The translations under genes were made by a program, and so were the position numbers. The notes under the pieces are model-generated. The model did no database searches, was not told the origin of the DNA, and saw nothing but the letters and a program-made list of their open reading frames with translations. From the NCBI RefSeq assembly GCF_000090795.2, contig NW_003546483.1, positions 4,079 through 68,078 of the forward strand: a DNA stretch of 64,000 nucleotides, written 5' to 3'. This document shows, piece by piece, positions 49,726 to 60,870 of the stretch (its first letter is position 1; each line of letters opens with the position of its first letter). This stretch comes from Amphimedon queenslandica. Its lineage: Eukaryota; Porifera; Demospongiae; Haplosclerida; Niphatidae.

Positions 49726-50284
49726 TTCCCTTATCACTTTGTGTATCTTTCTTTACCTTAACCAATCTTTAACCTGTTCTTTGTTTTCTTCCTTATATTC
49801 CTTTCCTTAACCTACATGTTTATTTCTACCCTTTTTCATAATAAATTTTTTGAGGGCTCTGTTCCCTTTTCAACTGTACTATAGCCCATGGTTTTTTCCA
49901 AAAAATGGCTCCAAAATGACCCCCAATTTTTATTACATTTTCTGATACATATTGATGTACTTATGCTATATAGAAAATTTGAGCCAATTCTGACTTCAAT
50001 TTTTCAAGTTATGACCATTTTTTTAAAAACTCCAAATTTCGGAAAAATACTCTGTACTATAGCCCATGGTTTTTTCCAAATAATGGCTCCAAAATGATCC
50101 CCAGTTTTTATTACATTTTCTGATACACATTAAGGCATTCTTATAATCGTGTGAAAATTGTGAGCTGCTTATGAGTATAATCTTTTTTATTTCTTGTTGT
50201 TTGTAGCCGTTTTCCTCTGAAGGGGTTTCCCCTCCTGGCAGTGTCTCAAGCTCCTTGAGGACGTCTGTGACAGCTAGTGTTTGA
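37833..50284 (+). CDS. TRAPPC11: Trafficking protein particle complex subunit 11
   Basis: A multi-exon gene for the TRAPPIII subunit TRAPPC11 (foie gras), acting in ER-to-Golgi traffic, autophagy and N-glycosylation. The start MADATPSSTGDFSFPPCFLT, then ALVILTGLDTRNNAVHSAIW, matches the family N-terminus. Diagnostic blocks include VVFFFDLDWNHPQWAEKVTE (38490-38560), LEASFYEFALRYYGNYIKK (39421-39480), the foie gras domain exons to 41480 (e.g. QFKIAYLTEMKQEHKEAL, QALAQFQNHLDHFK), RDHKWWTIFSSLLQKMLECS (41540-41730), and the C-terminal gryzun-like beta-rich region (DDWDPVNCMCL near 47020; FRVLPLSSYSLSFNLFPLSS near 48905). It ends SLRTSVTASV at 50284. The intron 42457-45472 is about 3 kb, full of repeats and holds a gap. 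The exon junction near 41775-42080 remains unresolved. It converges on syntaxin. Confidence 0.9.
38590..38710. repeat. GA-rich microsatellite
   Basis: GA tract just 3' of a TRAPPC11 donor; one of few GA-sense tracts in an intron of this window. Confidence 0.8.
39105..39275. repeat. (CT)n microsatellite
   Basis: Long CT/CTTT tract in a TRAPPC11 intron, CT in the gene sense. Confidence 0.9.
40905..41085. repeat. Short tandem satellite, GGGGTGTGACATATAA-type
   Basis: About ten variant copies of a 14-17 bp unit, GGGGTGT(G/A)ACATAT(A/G)A, in a TRAPPC11 intron. Confidence 0.85.
42490..42587. repeat. Foldback (near-perfect hairpin) element, ~47-bp arms
   Basis: Left arm 42490-42537 begins GTTATACACCGAGGTCGAGG and right arm 42541-42587 is its imperfect reverse complement. 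The loop is three bases next to GGGAC/GTCCC. It lies at the start of the large TRAPPC11 intron. Confidence 0.8.
42731..42857. other. Assembly gap (127 N)
   Basis: A run of N in the TRAPPC11 intron between two foldback elements; inverted repeats nearby may have hindered assembly. Confidence 0.99.
43597..43744. repeat. Foldback element, ~70-bp arms
   Basis: Left arm from AAAGCACTGTTGA at 43597 through GGAAATTATTGCACTCGGGA to 43668. The right arm (43677-43744) is its imperfect reverse complement, ending AACAGTGCTTT. No coding. Confidence 0.8.
44191..44351. mobile_element. 161-bp TIR element nested in the 0.6-kb repeat
   Basis: Arms 44191-44223 (GAAGTTTTGGAGGGAATTAA ...) and 44318-44351 form an imperfect ~33-bp inverted repeat. 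The sequence is absent from the other copies of the 0.6-kb repeat, so it is a later insertion. Non-coding. Confidence 0.65.
44898..45040. mobile_element. 143-bp MITE-like element with 30-bp terminal inverted repeats
   Basis: Arms 44898-44927 (TACTACAGTGTGTGGGTGTA ...) and 45011-45040 match at 29 of 30 positions by my reading. The interior holds a second imperfect palindrome (TCTAACTACCAG / CTGGCAGTTAGA-like, 44934-44959). Non-coding. Confidence 0.75.
45905..46145 (+). repeat. Palindrome-associated repeat, subfamily A, ~1 unit
   Basis: Core TTGCGTAGAAAGTTTGAGCT with end GGGCCCAAGTCCCTGTACTA and a worn palindrome near 46117-46138; in a TRAPPC11 intron. Confidence 0.7.
46171..46482. repeat. 52-bp tandem repeat, 6 copies
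   Basis: Six near-identical units start at about 46171, 46223, 46275, 46327, 46379 and 46431. Each carries TCACATGATCAATGATACAT followed by GTCACATGACCTCTTATATT. It lies in a TRAPPC11 intron. High identity implies recent amplification. Confidence 0.9.
47075..47335. repeat. 57-bp tandem repeat, ~4.5 copies
   Basis: Units of CATGTATTTTATTTATAAAT, then GTACATGCACATG, TATTTTACATGTGACG; in a TRAPPC11 intron. Because 57 is a multiple of 3, it creates a spurious repetitive ORF. Confidence 0.85.
47687..47882. mobile_element. 196-bp TIR element in TRAPPC11 intron
   Basis: Ends GAGCTAGAATTTTCTGT and, in reverse complement, GAGCTAAAAATTTCTGT form a ~17-bp terminal inverted repeat. The AT-rich interior has TTTGCAAATTT and AAATTCGC motifs. 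Non-coding. Confidence 0.6.
47937..48002. repeat. (CT)n tract at 3' splice site
   Basis: CT tract forming the polypyrimidine tract before the TRAPPC11 exon starting near 48006. Confidence 0.8.
49165..49530 (+). repeat. Palindrome-associated repeat, subfamily B, two units
   Basis: Two units with TAGCCCATGG starts and the GTAGAAAGTTTGAGCCAATT core, in the last TRAPPC11 intron. Confidence 0.8.
49626..49726. repeat. (ATT)n microsatellite
   Basis: ATT run, about 100 bp, between two subfamily-B repeats. Confidence 0.95.
49873..50150 (+). repeat. Palindrome-associated repeat, subfamily B, ~1.6 units
   Basis: Starts CTGTACTATAGCCCATGG; the second unit breaks off after the CTGATACACATT core, just before the last TRAPPC11 exon. 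Confidence 0.8.
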
Positions 50285-50434
50285 TTGACCACGCCCACTG
50301 CAATTAATTAACAAACATAGACATCTTAAGTTTTTCTATTAATCACTATTATTATTATTATTACTATTATTATACTATTTTCTTTAAAAATTAGTAATTT
50401 ATTTGTTAACATACATAGCACTATTTGACATCAA

Positions 50435-50435
50435 T

Positions 50436-50489
<54 letters not shown>
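50435..50489. repeat. (AAT)n microsatellite
   Basis: AAT run in the 3' flank shared by TRAPPC11 and syntaxin, followed by ACATGTACATGTACA. Confidence 0.9.
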
Positions 50490-50520
50490 TTAGTAACAAG
50501 CACATACATGTACATGTACA

Positions 50521-50669
50521 TTATAGTCTTCCTTGAAGATACGATGCTCCTATAGCCACTGCTATCAGTATAGCAATCAATATGACAACTATTATGGTGG
50601 TAACTATGCAACATATGTAACACTTCACCTGTAGAAAAGGAGGAAGGGAAAGAGGGAGAAAGAAAGAGG

Positions 50670-50701
<32 letters not shown>

Positions 50702-53700
50702 GAGAGAGAGAGAGAAACATATAAAAAGAAATGTGATCCATGTTGATATTACTCTGTTGTTCTTTCTCTTGTAGTCTCTGGCAGCTCTAATGTTCTGCTG
50801 TCCCTTCTCCACGTAGGCAGCAGCATGCTCTATATTGTACTCAATATTGTTTATCATGTCACCCTAAAAGAAAAAAGAAAGAGAGAAAAATAAAAATTAA
50901 CAATTATAATGAATAATAGTAATAATAAATAAATTAATAATAAATAATAATAATAATATTTTACCTGCTCATATACAAGTTGACCTAAATCGTAAAACAT
51001 GTCATGGAGCTCCTAAACAAAAAATTGATTAAAAACATATTTATTTATTTATTTATTTGTCTTACTCTTATATTTTCCTCCAATCTCTTAATCTCCATGT
51101 GACGGACCTCAACTTCTGAGAGCATTCTCCGTTTTCCTTCAATGTCCCCTATTATCTATAAACAACAACAAAAAACAAACAAGTTAAGTTTTTGTTGTTA
51201 TCATATAGTGGGTTTTTTCAAGGATAACAATCTTTGCAAATTTTAAAATGCACAAAATGAAATTCCTTGAAAATCTATTACTCATTACGATACAAGATGG
51301 CACAATAGTGGAAATTCACGAAAATTAATTTCGTGAACCTCTGGATACAGGTCTATTGCAAAAATTATTATCCTCAAAAAAACCACTACACACTCTAATT
51401 ATTCTTAGCATACACTTTGTGCAAATATTTGAGTGTTGTCTTCCTCGAGCATCTGTTCCAATTTCTCATCACTGACTGGCTTGCCACTAGCTATTAATTT
51501 AAAAGGTATAAAACAATTTTGGAGCCATGTGCATGAAATTTTGGCAAAAGACAATAAACTATTTACATGCAAAGTTGGCAATAATTCACAACTTTAAAGG
51601 AGCTCAAACTTCCAAACAATGTGTACATGTACATAGCAAAAGTACATTGATGCGAATAAAAATTATGTTCCCTAGTAAATTTAATTAGTAGTAATACATG
51701 TATGTACATGTATATACATGCATGTAGATGTACATATATACATGTACATGTACATGTATATATGTACATGTACATGTATATAAGTATATAAATGCAGCTT
51801 TTATGCTCAAATTTTTTACCCTTTTCCGGGGCCCCCACTGGTCTCTCAGTGGCCCTGTGTATATACATGTACATGTACATGCATGTATACATGTACATGT
51901 ATATAAGTATATGTTAGCTGGTGTTTACTTATTTGGACTTGTCTTTGTATCATTTGTTTGTTTCTCTCACGATAAGCTTCCTCCTCCTTATTATAGTCAA
52001 TCATCACATCCTGGAACTTTCTAGATATACTGGAATACTGTGAGCATGTATGTGTGTACAATGTATGTATGATTTTATAAGTTTGATTGTATTCTTTTGT
52101 TTACTTGTGCTCTTCTTATTCGATATTCTGCAGAGTTCCTTTCTGGTCCTGTACCTTCTTTATCAAGACTTACTTTCATCCCTTTGTAAAGAGAGGGAGA
52201 GAGAGGAGGAGAGAGAGAAAGGGAGAGAGAGAGAAAGAGGGGGAGTGGGAGAGGGGGAAGGAAATAGTAGAGAAAGGTGAGAGGAGGGAGAGAGTACTAT
52301 TTAAAAGTACACATGTATGTGTGTGTGATTGATCAGGTGAATAATTAAGACACAACTGAGTAGAGAGAGAGAGAGAGAGAGGGAGAAGGTTAGAATATTT
52401 ACTTTTAAGTTCATCTGTGATGCTGTGTGACAAGTCTTTTATCTCTTCTTGTATTCTTTTATTTTCTTTCAAATCATCTGGAAACAGACATAAAACACAA
52501 TGTCACGCATACTAAGAATATAAATACAAATGATCATCATTATATTGTACATTATATTAGTTGAAATATCAAGTGTCTACTAGTGCCTATTTGTCTGTCT
52601 ATGTCACTGATTGTGAGTACTAGTGAATGTCTCATTGGAGTATCATGTATCAAATTAGTTTTAAGGTCAGACAACTACATCAATTTAAGGTAGGTGGATC
52701 ATACCCACTCTTTACTATAGTTACAATTAATAACAGCAAAAAATAATAGTAATAATAATAGCAATAATAATAGTAATAATAATAGCAATAATAATAGTAA
52801 TAATAATAGCAATAATAATAATAATAGTAATCAAATATAATAAGCATAAAACTAAATACTACAAAGCTAACTTTCTTTGGGTAGTGGGATCTTATAGTTG
52901 TTTGCAATCTTTCGGATAAGACTGTCTATTTTCGTGATATTTTCAGACAGTGAATCAATCTGGAGAGAAAGAGAGAAGGAAGAACTGAGCTAGAAAAATT
53001 TCAAATCTTTTCTAAGCGAGTAAAATAAAACTAAAAGTAAAACTACAGTTGTTTTTACTTTACACCTTGAAGTGTAATGTGTAATCACTAGTAGTAGTAG
53101 TACCTGAACAAACTTGTGATCATAAAACGTTGTGATTTCTAAACTTTCAATAATTTCAGAAATATAAACTGACAACCTGAATCAAAATCAAGCCTCATAT
53201 GCTACGTCTATGAATAAAGGATCTTAAAACCATTTATATTTTAAAACCACTTATATTTTAAAACCGCTTATATTTTTAAAACGCTTATATCTTAAAATCG
53301 CTTATACTAAGCAACAAATGTTACAAGACTTGTTTTTATTATTATGATCATTTACTGTTGTTAGCATTTCATTAATCCCCTGTGATGGGTCTTCAACTGA
53401 TGGTGATACAGCTGTTACTGAGTCGTCTACTATGGAGTGTCTGCCCTAAAAAAATTAATAAATATTTGCACATAGTGTTATGATAGACTATCAACTTGTA
53501 ATTCCCCTCAGTTTGTGTGAAAATTGTTGAGCTGTGACAAGTTATTTTCAATTTTTGATGAGAGGCAAAGGAGAGAGAGAGGAGAAAGAGAGAGAGAGAG
53601 AGAGAGAGGAGAAATAAGAGAAAGAAAAGGAGAGAGAGAGGGGAAGGAAGTGTTCAAGAGAGACAAACACTTATAGCTAGTTATAGGGTGTTACAATTGA

Positions 53701-54531
53701 CAGCTTGTATTTGAATTATGACATAGCAGCTGTAGTACTTCCATATTTGTCTATTGGGATAACTTAGTGCGCTCCTGTTTACCTGTACAGAATTCTGTTG
53801 GTACGTGTAGGCTTGTTATGACCTTTGTTATCTCTTTGCATCAAAATTATGACTGTAAGTAATATGCTAGTCAACTTCATAGATTAAGTAAGAGAAATTT
53901 TGATTCCTACTCTCTCTCTCTCATCACTACTAAAAGTAAATCTCTTGTTAGCACTTTTATTCAAAGCCCATTATATCACTGTTGCATATCCCCACCTTCT
54001 TCCATTTGCTTTTCACTATTCACATTAAAATTATTTACAACTGTATGACTATATTCTGTACTATCAATTGTTTCTCACATAATGTACTAATTACTTAGTC
54101 CTCTTTACTCCTCAAATCCCAAAATGAAAACAGTAACACCTGGCCATAAATAACTGTATAATATTCGTTAACAACTCAAGCGTGGTATGTCTACTTTTTG
54201 TTTATCAATGCCCCAACATGTCCTTATGTAGGTAAGATTGGTTTACAAGAGATATTTAATGGGCAAACCTTAGAATTGTATATATCAGCATAGTAATATC
54301 GTAATTGTGTGTACATGAAACAAAATAGGCATCAACTTGCACCTTCATTTTGTGCAATAGTAGCTAACAACAACAGCAGAAGAAGAATAGTGTATGTATA
54401 TTATTACAATTTTGCAAAAATGCACTGGACGTGCAGTTTTGTGCGTTTCTTACGTGAGATCTGAGCGCTCCGAGCTTGTCTACCATTCCTATGCTAGCCG
54501 AGCTGGTCCGTCCATTGGATGAATAAGCCAT
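50521..54531 (-). CDS. Syntaxin (Qa-SNARE, syntaxin-1/2/3/4-like)
   Basis: Multi-exon gene starting MAYSSNGRTSSASIGMVDKL at 54531. The Habc region is spread over small exons (e.g. about 53102-53175, 52870-52965, 52400-52480) and ends in SRKFQDVMIDYNKEEEAYRE, then RNKQMIQRQVQI (51940-52025). The linker KPVSDEKLEQMLEEDNTQIF is near 51420-51490. The SNARE motif (EVEVRHMEIKRLEENIREL, HDMFYDLGQLVYEQGDMINN, IEYNIEHAAAYVEKGQQNI) lies in exons at 51065-51160, 50990-51015 and 50730-50862. The zero-layer Gln is present in YEQGD. A C-terminal membrane anchor (VTTIIVVILIAILIAVAIGA) sits in the exon 50521-50630. The fit is to plasma-membrane syntaxins that pair with SNAP-25-type and VAMP proteins in exocytosis; which of the 1-4 group cannot be set. 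It is divergent from calpain and convergent with TRAPPC11. Confidence 0.88.
51208..51386. mobile_element. 179-bp TIR element flanked by TA
   Basis: Ends GTGGGTTTTTTCAAGGATAA and, in reverse complement, GTGGTTTTTTTGAGGATAA. The inverted repeat extends ~30 bp and has TA on both sides (51206-51207, 51387-51388), as in Tc1/mariner-derived MITEs. It lies in a syntaxin intron. Confidence 0.7.
51690..51905. repeat. (ACATGT)n microsatellite cluster
   Basis: Runs of TACATGTACATG/TATATACATG in a syntaxin intron. The same self-complementary motif recurs at about 24740, 25880, 29670, 31578, 38752, 40377 and 50508. Confidence 0.85.
52187..52390. repeat. GA-rich tracts (CT in syntaxin sense)
   Basis: Two GA tracts (52187-52260, 52360-52390) lie upstream of syntaxin 3' splice sites. 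Confidence 0.8.
52747..52832. repeat. (AATAATAGC/T)n microsatellite
   Basis: Compound AAT repeat with regular AGC/AGT interruptions, in a syntaxin intron. Confidence 0.85.
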
Positions 54532-55221
54532 ACTAGTTCTCTCTTTCCACCTGGTATTTTGTTGTGATAAGAAAACTCAATTGTCAATAATCCAGTACAA
54601 AAACTGCTGTTATAGGCGGTTTGTGTCCTTCTGCTAGACCTCCGATGTTTTCTCTTTGAAATACAACACTGCTTCGAGGAAGAAAGATAAGCAAAAAAAG
54701 AATATTACATGGAAGTTATTAATAAAAGTTATTATTTTAAAAGTTAATAAAACTTAATAATCATTAATTTTAGACTCTAATTTATAAAAATTAAAATGAG
54801 AATTCCAAATAGGCCTGAGCCTATTATGCTCATAAATTTTCCCATTATTCTTTCTGGAAATTCTCAATATTTTCCCCCATTATTCTTTTCCTATTATTCT
54901 CAATTTATTCTCAATAATTTTCTCAAACAATCAATTGTAGTGTTTTCAAAATAGGTCTTCCAAAAGGTGCTAGCCAAAATTAAAAAAAAAATTCTTCTGC
55001 AATTACCATTAACCTCAACTTTACCCATTATTCTACTATTATTCCTATTTTCCCCCAATTATTCCAGCATTATGCCTCATGTGAGGAAGCCCCTATTATT
55101 CTTCAAATTATCTAATTCCAAACAACGCCCACACGATTTGATTAGCCTCTGATAGTATTTGAGCATTCCTTTCTTTTCAGAGCAAGAGGCAAAGGCGTGA
55201 AGAGAGAGAAAGAAGGCAGCC
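54532..55221. promoter_or_regulatory. Divergent region syntaxin / calpain
   Basis: 690 bp between start codons. The middle (54815-55110) is a degenerate CCTATTATTCT/CCCATTATTCT-rich repeat that resembles the interior of the TIR element at 19484-19938. An ACGCCCA motif lies near 55126. No other gene is seen. Confidence 0.4.
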
Positions 55222-55730
55222 ATGGCTGATCAAAGCGTTCAGATGAAGATATCTATACCAGGAAAAGCTCCTGAAGAAGTAAAGGCATTCCTCACTTGAG
55301 ACTATGAAGTTTTTATGTCTATCCTCCATCTGTAGGGGCAAGGCACTTCTGATCTTGGAACAAGGGTCCCGGCCCAAGACTACGAGAAGCTGAGGAGAGA
55401 TTGCATAAGGAGAGGGAAACTGTTTGAGGACCCTTACTTCCCTGCTAGCGACCAGTCGCTGTTCTACAGTCAGAAATTCCCCGTTAAAGTGGAATGGAAG
55501 AGACCAAAGGTATAATAAGATTAGTACGTGTGGATTTTGAAGTAAAATGCAACCGAGCCAACTGTACATAATGTATAATAGTAATAAAATAATAGCAACA
55601 AGAACAGAAAAGAGTGTAGTTAACAAATTACTACAAGGTTTATTTTATAGTAACAAGGTGTGAATAGTATATAATTAGCAAGATTGTAATCACCAATAGT
55701 GACAATTTTAAATACATAATATTATTATTA

Positions 55731-55768
<38 letters not shown>

Positions 55769-56781
55769 CACTTAATTAAAAAGGCACAAATATAGCTTGT
55801 ATCAACGTATGTGTGTACGAAGGATAATAATTTCACAAGAGTAAATCAATATTTATTTCTCTGCAACCACAGGAATTTAGAGTATTGTAACACTTAGTTC
55901 TTAGAAGAATTTTGAGTAATTTCTTGTTTAGCCAATACAGCATCAGCTATTGGTGGATAATGATGTAATTAGTCACTGTATGACTTCAATAATGAGTAGT
56001 GGGGTGTTTCAAGCATGATTGTTCCTTGACCCACCTATGTTTACCCTATGTAGGCAGCATAATCCATATAATGTACATACACATGTATGCAATGGAAGTT
56101 GGCTAATGGCTGTCTTATTTAATGCCAGCTTTGTTTGGGTGTGATACATTTTTGTGTGTGCTAATTGTCTGACAAAGAGGAAAGAAGTTAATTCTTTTTT
56201 TCTCTTTCTTTCTTTCTCCCTCTCCCCCCTCTTTCTCTCTTGTAGGAGATAGTGTCTGATCCTCAAATGTTCACTGGAGGCTCTTCAAGGTTTGATGTAG
56301 TCCAGGGAATGCTTGGAGACTGTTGGCTTGTGGCAGCCATTGCCTCTCTCACCCAAGACAAGAAGCTGATCAATAAAGTACAAGATACTTTAATACTTAA
56401 GAGTGTATTTTATAACCAAACTGCTCCCTCTCTCTCTCTCTTTCTCTCTCCTCTCTCTCTCTCAGGTCATTCCTCAAAACCAAGGTTGGGGTAAGGGCTA
56501 TGCTGGTATCTTTCGCTTCCACTTTTGGCACTTTGGTGAATGGATTGACATTGTCATTGACGACAGGCTCCCAACCTACAATGGGAAGCTGATATTCATC
56601 CACTCAACTGATGAAAATGAGTTCTGGAGTGCTTTGCTTGAGAAAGCATACGCCAAGTGAGTGATACTCCTATTTTTACTATTTTAATTAATTTTATTCA
56701 TAATAATTTTTCATCTTGTATTTTGCAATTTATTATTATTTATTCACAAAATATGAAGTAATAATAATAATTAATTATGAC

Positions 56782-56856
<75 letters not shown>

Positions 56857-56948
56857 TTGAATCAATTGATATTATTATAACTACAGACATGATTGTATAT
56901 ATGTCTATTCTTACTATTATTATTATTATTATAACTTTATTATTACAA

Positions 56949-56984
<36 letters not shown>

Positions 56985-59900
56985 TTGCTATTATAAGTTG
57001 TAATGTTTTTAATTGTCTAAGGATTAGCTCATTAGCTTGGTTATTCTGGAACCAAATGACTTCAAATACTCAGAATTATTATAATAATAACAACCTCACT
57101 TTATAGAGAATATCTCCATTTAACAGACAGTATTTCATTCCTTGTTGTACAAGTATAACTTCCGCAAAACAGACACCTTTGTATGACAAACAAACTTTTC
57201 TTGTGCCAAAGTGTCTATTACGTATAGAGGCTACGTCTCTGATATCCTGAGGATGTATCAACAAAAATCTACAAAAGATATTATCCTTTTTGTAACTTTG
57301 TAGCTGAATAGTATATAATAGAAGAAAGAGAAAATGTGTGTGTGTGTGTGTTCGTGTTTGTATACCTCCCTTTCATTTCTAAGACTTCTTGACAACTGCA
57401 ATCAAGTGTTTGGCATTTTAATTGAAATAATATCTTTGTTTATTTGTTACATGTTTCTCTCTGTAGGCTTTATGGCGGCTTTGAGGCACTGAAAGGTGGA
57501 AAGACATCCGAGGCCTTGACTGATTTCACGGGCGGAGTTGTCGAAACGTACGATTTGAAAAAATGTGATGCCACACTTTTTGATACCATAACACGAAATG
57601 CCACACGCTCTTGTCTCATGAGCTGCTCCATCAAAGTAATTACTCTTTTATTGAATTAGTGAATCCTCTTTTATTGGGCAAACATGAATGGAATTTATTT
57701 CATCAGATGCCATGCAATTTGAAATTGTATTTCAGAAACTGTAAATATTTCCTCGTCTTTTATTTCCTTTTTATAAATGAGCTTGATTATTAAGCCCTTA
57801 ATATTTATCACACACACATAAAAATTAGATTTATATACATGAATTTAATTGAATAATATAATGCTTTTATACTTGCAATTTTACTTTTGATCATTGTTCC
57901 AGCCACAACACTCATTTTCAGTTCCTATAGCACTAGACTTAGCTTCCTTTCTCTCCAATAGATTGAAGGCAGAGATGAAGTAGAAGCAAAACTGGACAGT
58001 GGCCTAATCAAAGGACACGCCTACTCTGTCACTGGAGCAAAAACTGTACGTACATGCACTCACTGGTTTATTGAGCTAATGGCCTGTTCGTTGGTTTTTT
58101 TTTAGTTGAACATGAAAGGGAAAGTTATTAAGTTGCTGAGGATTCGTAATCCGTGGGGACAGAAGGAATGGAACGGAGACTGGAGTGACAAGTAGGTCCC
58201 TTTATTTTAAAAATACTTATAAAATAGCTTAAATAATATTAATAATTATGCATACGTGACCATTTTATTTTTCTCTCTAGTTCTCCATCTTGGAATCAAA
58301 TATCTGCTGACAAGCGTAAGGAGATCCTCGAAGGAGAGAGTGCTAAGGAGGATGGAGAGTTCTACATGAGCTATGAAGACTTTTTGAAACATTTCACTGA
58401 CTTTGAGGTCTGCTCGGTCACCGTCTCTGAGATGCAGGAAGACGAGAAAAGTACATTATTCATCTTTACACTTTGCAAGATTGTTCACACCTCATTTTAT
58501 ACCTTGAGGTGTAAATTAGTTGTAATTTTAACAGGGCTTTTCGCAGGATTTTGGCATAGTACAAAGGCCAAATTTTACCAAAATTGAAAAGGAGAAAACC
58601 CTCCATTTTAATAATTTTTTCTGATACATATACATGTTTTTATGTTTCGTAGAAAGTTAGAGCTGATTCCAATCAAATTTGGATTTTTAATGAATTTTTG
58701 AAGTTGCACCAAATGCCATGTTGGGTTGCTCATTTATGAGACTCTGAATTTTACTAAAAAGTGCTATTTTAAAATTCTTTCTCCCACACAGTTAAGAGTT
58801 GGAATTCTATAATTATCAACGGTGAGTGGTCCACAGTAAAAGGGACTGCTGGTGGCTGCCGTAACTACCCCACGTTTGTCAAGAACCCTCAGTACATTGT
58901 CAACCTCACTGAAGACAGCGATGGGGATGGGAAATGCTCTGTGCTCATCGCTTTGATGCAGAAACATCGTCGCAAGCAAAAGAAAATGGGAGTTCAAGAT
59001 CTCTGCATAGGATTCTCCATTTATAAAGTAAGTAAAGTGTAGCAGTAATGGTTGCTATTGTACAATGTCTGCTTGGCATAGTTGCAATAATTTTAAAAGC
59101 ATAAAATACTATAATAATAAAATAAAGCCAGTATTTTACAATCTACTGTTATTGATTTTTTGTTTTGGTAGTAATTATTCATAATTATTAATATTATATC
59201 TCATTTCTTTTTTTATCCAGAGCCCTGGTGATGGATCCCTACTGACCAAGCAATACGTTGATTATAATTACAGTACTGGTACTTCTGGCTCTTTCACCAA
59301 TGCCAGGGAAGTCATGAAGCGTTTTGATCTTGATCCTGGGAAGTACGTTATTGTCCCATGTTCATTTAAACCAGGAGAAGAGGGGGACTTCCTCCTTCGT
59401 GTCTTCACTGAGAGTTATTCTGAAGAGTAAGTCTACAAGTTATTTGTGTGATATTAGCTTGCATTGTTTCTATAGGCAGTCTGCAGATCAAGAGGATAAA
59501 CCTGCTACTGATGTAAGCTCCTCTAACTGATTTATCATTTTATATTTCTCTCTTTTTTCTCCGTGCCTCATAATCTTTGTATTTCTCTTACTTTGTCTTA
59601 ATTTCCTATATTTTACATAGGCTGATCCTCGTATTGCTAAGATTCGTGGGTTATTCACACGTATTGCTGGAGATGATGAAGAAGTTGATTCTGAGGAACT
59701 CCAAGATTTGCTCACTGCCACCATGAGCAAAGGTAGAGAGAGAGGAAGAAGTTGAATTAATGTTTGATCTTTCTTTAGACTTGTCTTCTTCTGTTTTTGG
59801 TATTGATGCCTGCCGCTCTATGATTGCAATGCTAGACGTATCCTTAATACATCAGTGTTAATATAACTATTAATGTTTATATTAGCGCTAATATCAGTCT

Positions 59901-60589
59901 TAATATCAGTGTTAATATCAGTGTTAATATCAAGGCTACTAATTGGTAGTGTTGTTGTCTTTAACTGTGGTGGTTGTGTGTAGGTTAATAAAAATGGAAC
60001 TCTTAATTTTGAGGAATTTCAGACGCTTCTTGAAACCATTGCCAAGTGGAAGGTACTGACCACTTAAAGTGTATCTCTTTTTAATTTTATCTTTTATTTT
60101 TTTTCCGCACAGCAAATGTTTTACAAATTTGATCGTGATCGTTCTGGAACTCTTGAGAAGCCAGAGGTCACTGCTGCAATCCGCAGTCTCGGTAATGCTG
60201 ATAGTTTTTGTCATCAAACCAGTTTGACTTGTTTTTATAACAGGTTACAACATTTCCGGCGAGGGTATGAATGTCCTCTTCAATCGTTTTGCACGTAAAA
60301 GGAAGTACATGTTGATTGATGACTTCTCTGCCTGCCTATCCCGAGTGAAAATAATGACAGGTATAATTCGAAAAAAATATATCAATGATTGTCGTGTGAT
60401 TCATGAGATCTTTATATGACATAACAGAAGACGGTTGACTTTTTCTTTTTCTTGTAGATACATTCAATCGCAAGTCAAAGAATGGTAGTATTCAGTTAAA
60501 CCTTGATGAAGTAAGAAATTCAATTTTTTATTTCGCTATATATAATTTCTCTTCATTACTAGTACTACAAGATAACTCTTGATGCTTGA
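55222..60589 (+). CDS. Classical calpain (calcium-dependent cysteine protease)
   Basis: About 18 exons starting [19 protein letters not shown] and ending [12 protein letters not shown] (stop 60587-60589). The CysPc protease core has the intact triad: Cys in [16 protein letters not shown] (56246-56375), His in [11 protein letters not shown] (near 58010) and Asn in [15 protein letters not shown] (near 58140). A C2-like domain III follows ([20 protein letters not shown], 58791-59427). Then comes a C-terminal penta-EF-hand domain ([27 protein letters not shown], 59622-60589). This is the architecture of classical calpains, which cut cytosolic and cytoskeletal substrates after Ca2+ activation; all key residues are kept. 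The final exon (60563-60589) encodes only eight residues and was found by its acceptor and family fit. The intron 59838-59983 is U12-type. Which paralogue it is cannot be set. Confidence 0.92.
55720..55768. repeat. (ATT)n microsatellite
   Basis: ATT run in a calpain intron. Confidence 0.9.
56778..56990. repeat. (ATT)n microsatellites
   Basis: Several ATT runs (longest 56778-56852) in one calpain intron. Confidence 0.9.
58545..58720 (+). repeat. Palindrome-associated repeat, subfamily A, single unit
   Basis: Starts ATAGTACAAAGGCCAAATTT; core CATATACATGTTTTTATGTT; right palindrome lost. In a calpain intron. Confidence 0.7.
59838..59983 (+). other. U12-type GT-AG intron in calpain
   Basis: Donor GTATCCTTAA and acceptor GTGTGTAG, with a TCTTTAAC branch match about 18 nt upstream. 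The join rebuilds the EF-hand loop from CRSMIAMLD to [12 protein letters not shown] in phase 0. The interior has an imperfect TTAATATCAGTG tandem. Confidence 0.8.
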
Positions 60590-60870
60590 AAGACTTTGAC
60601 AATCTTATCATCATCAACATTGATTAAAATATAATTATTTTTTTTAATTTCCCCTTTGCTACATGTACTTCAAAAACTGATATAGACAATCTGATTTCAT
60701 AATGGTGTTCTCAATTAGTTTTATTTTTCTTTTAAAAAATAAATTAACTGCATGTCCACGCGGTCACACGGCCTTGCAACAGAGCAGATAAGAAATTCAA
60801 TTTTTAAAGTAGTAATTTAAATAAAAATTAATTAACATGCTTTGATGAGATGACATCCAATAACAAACTG

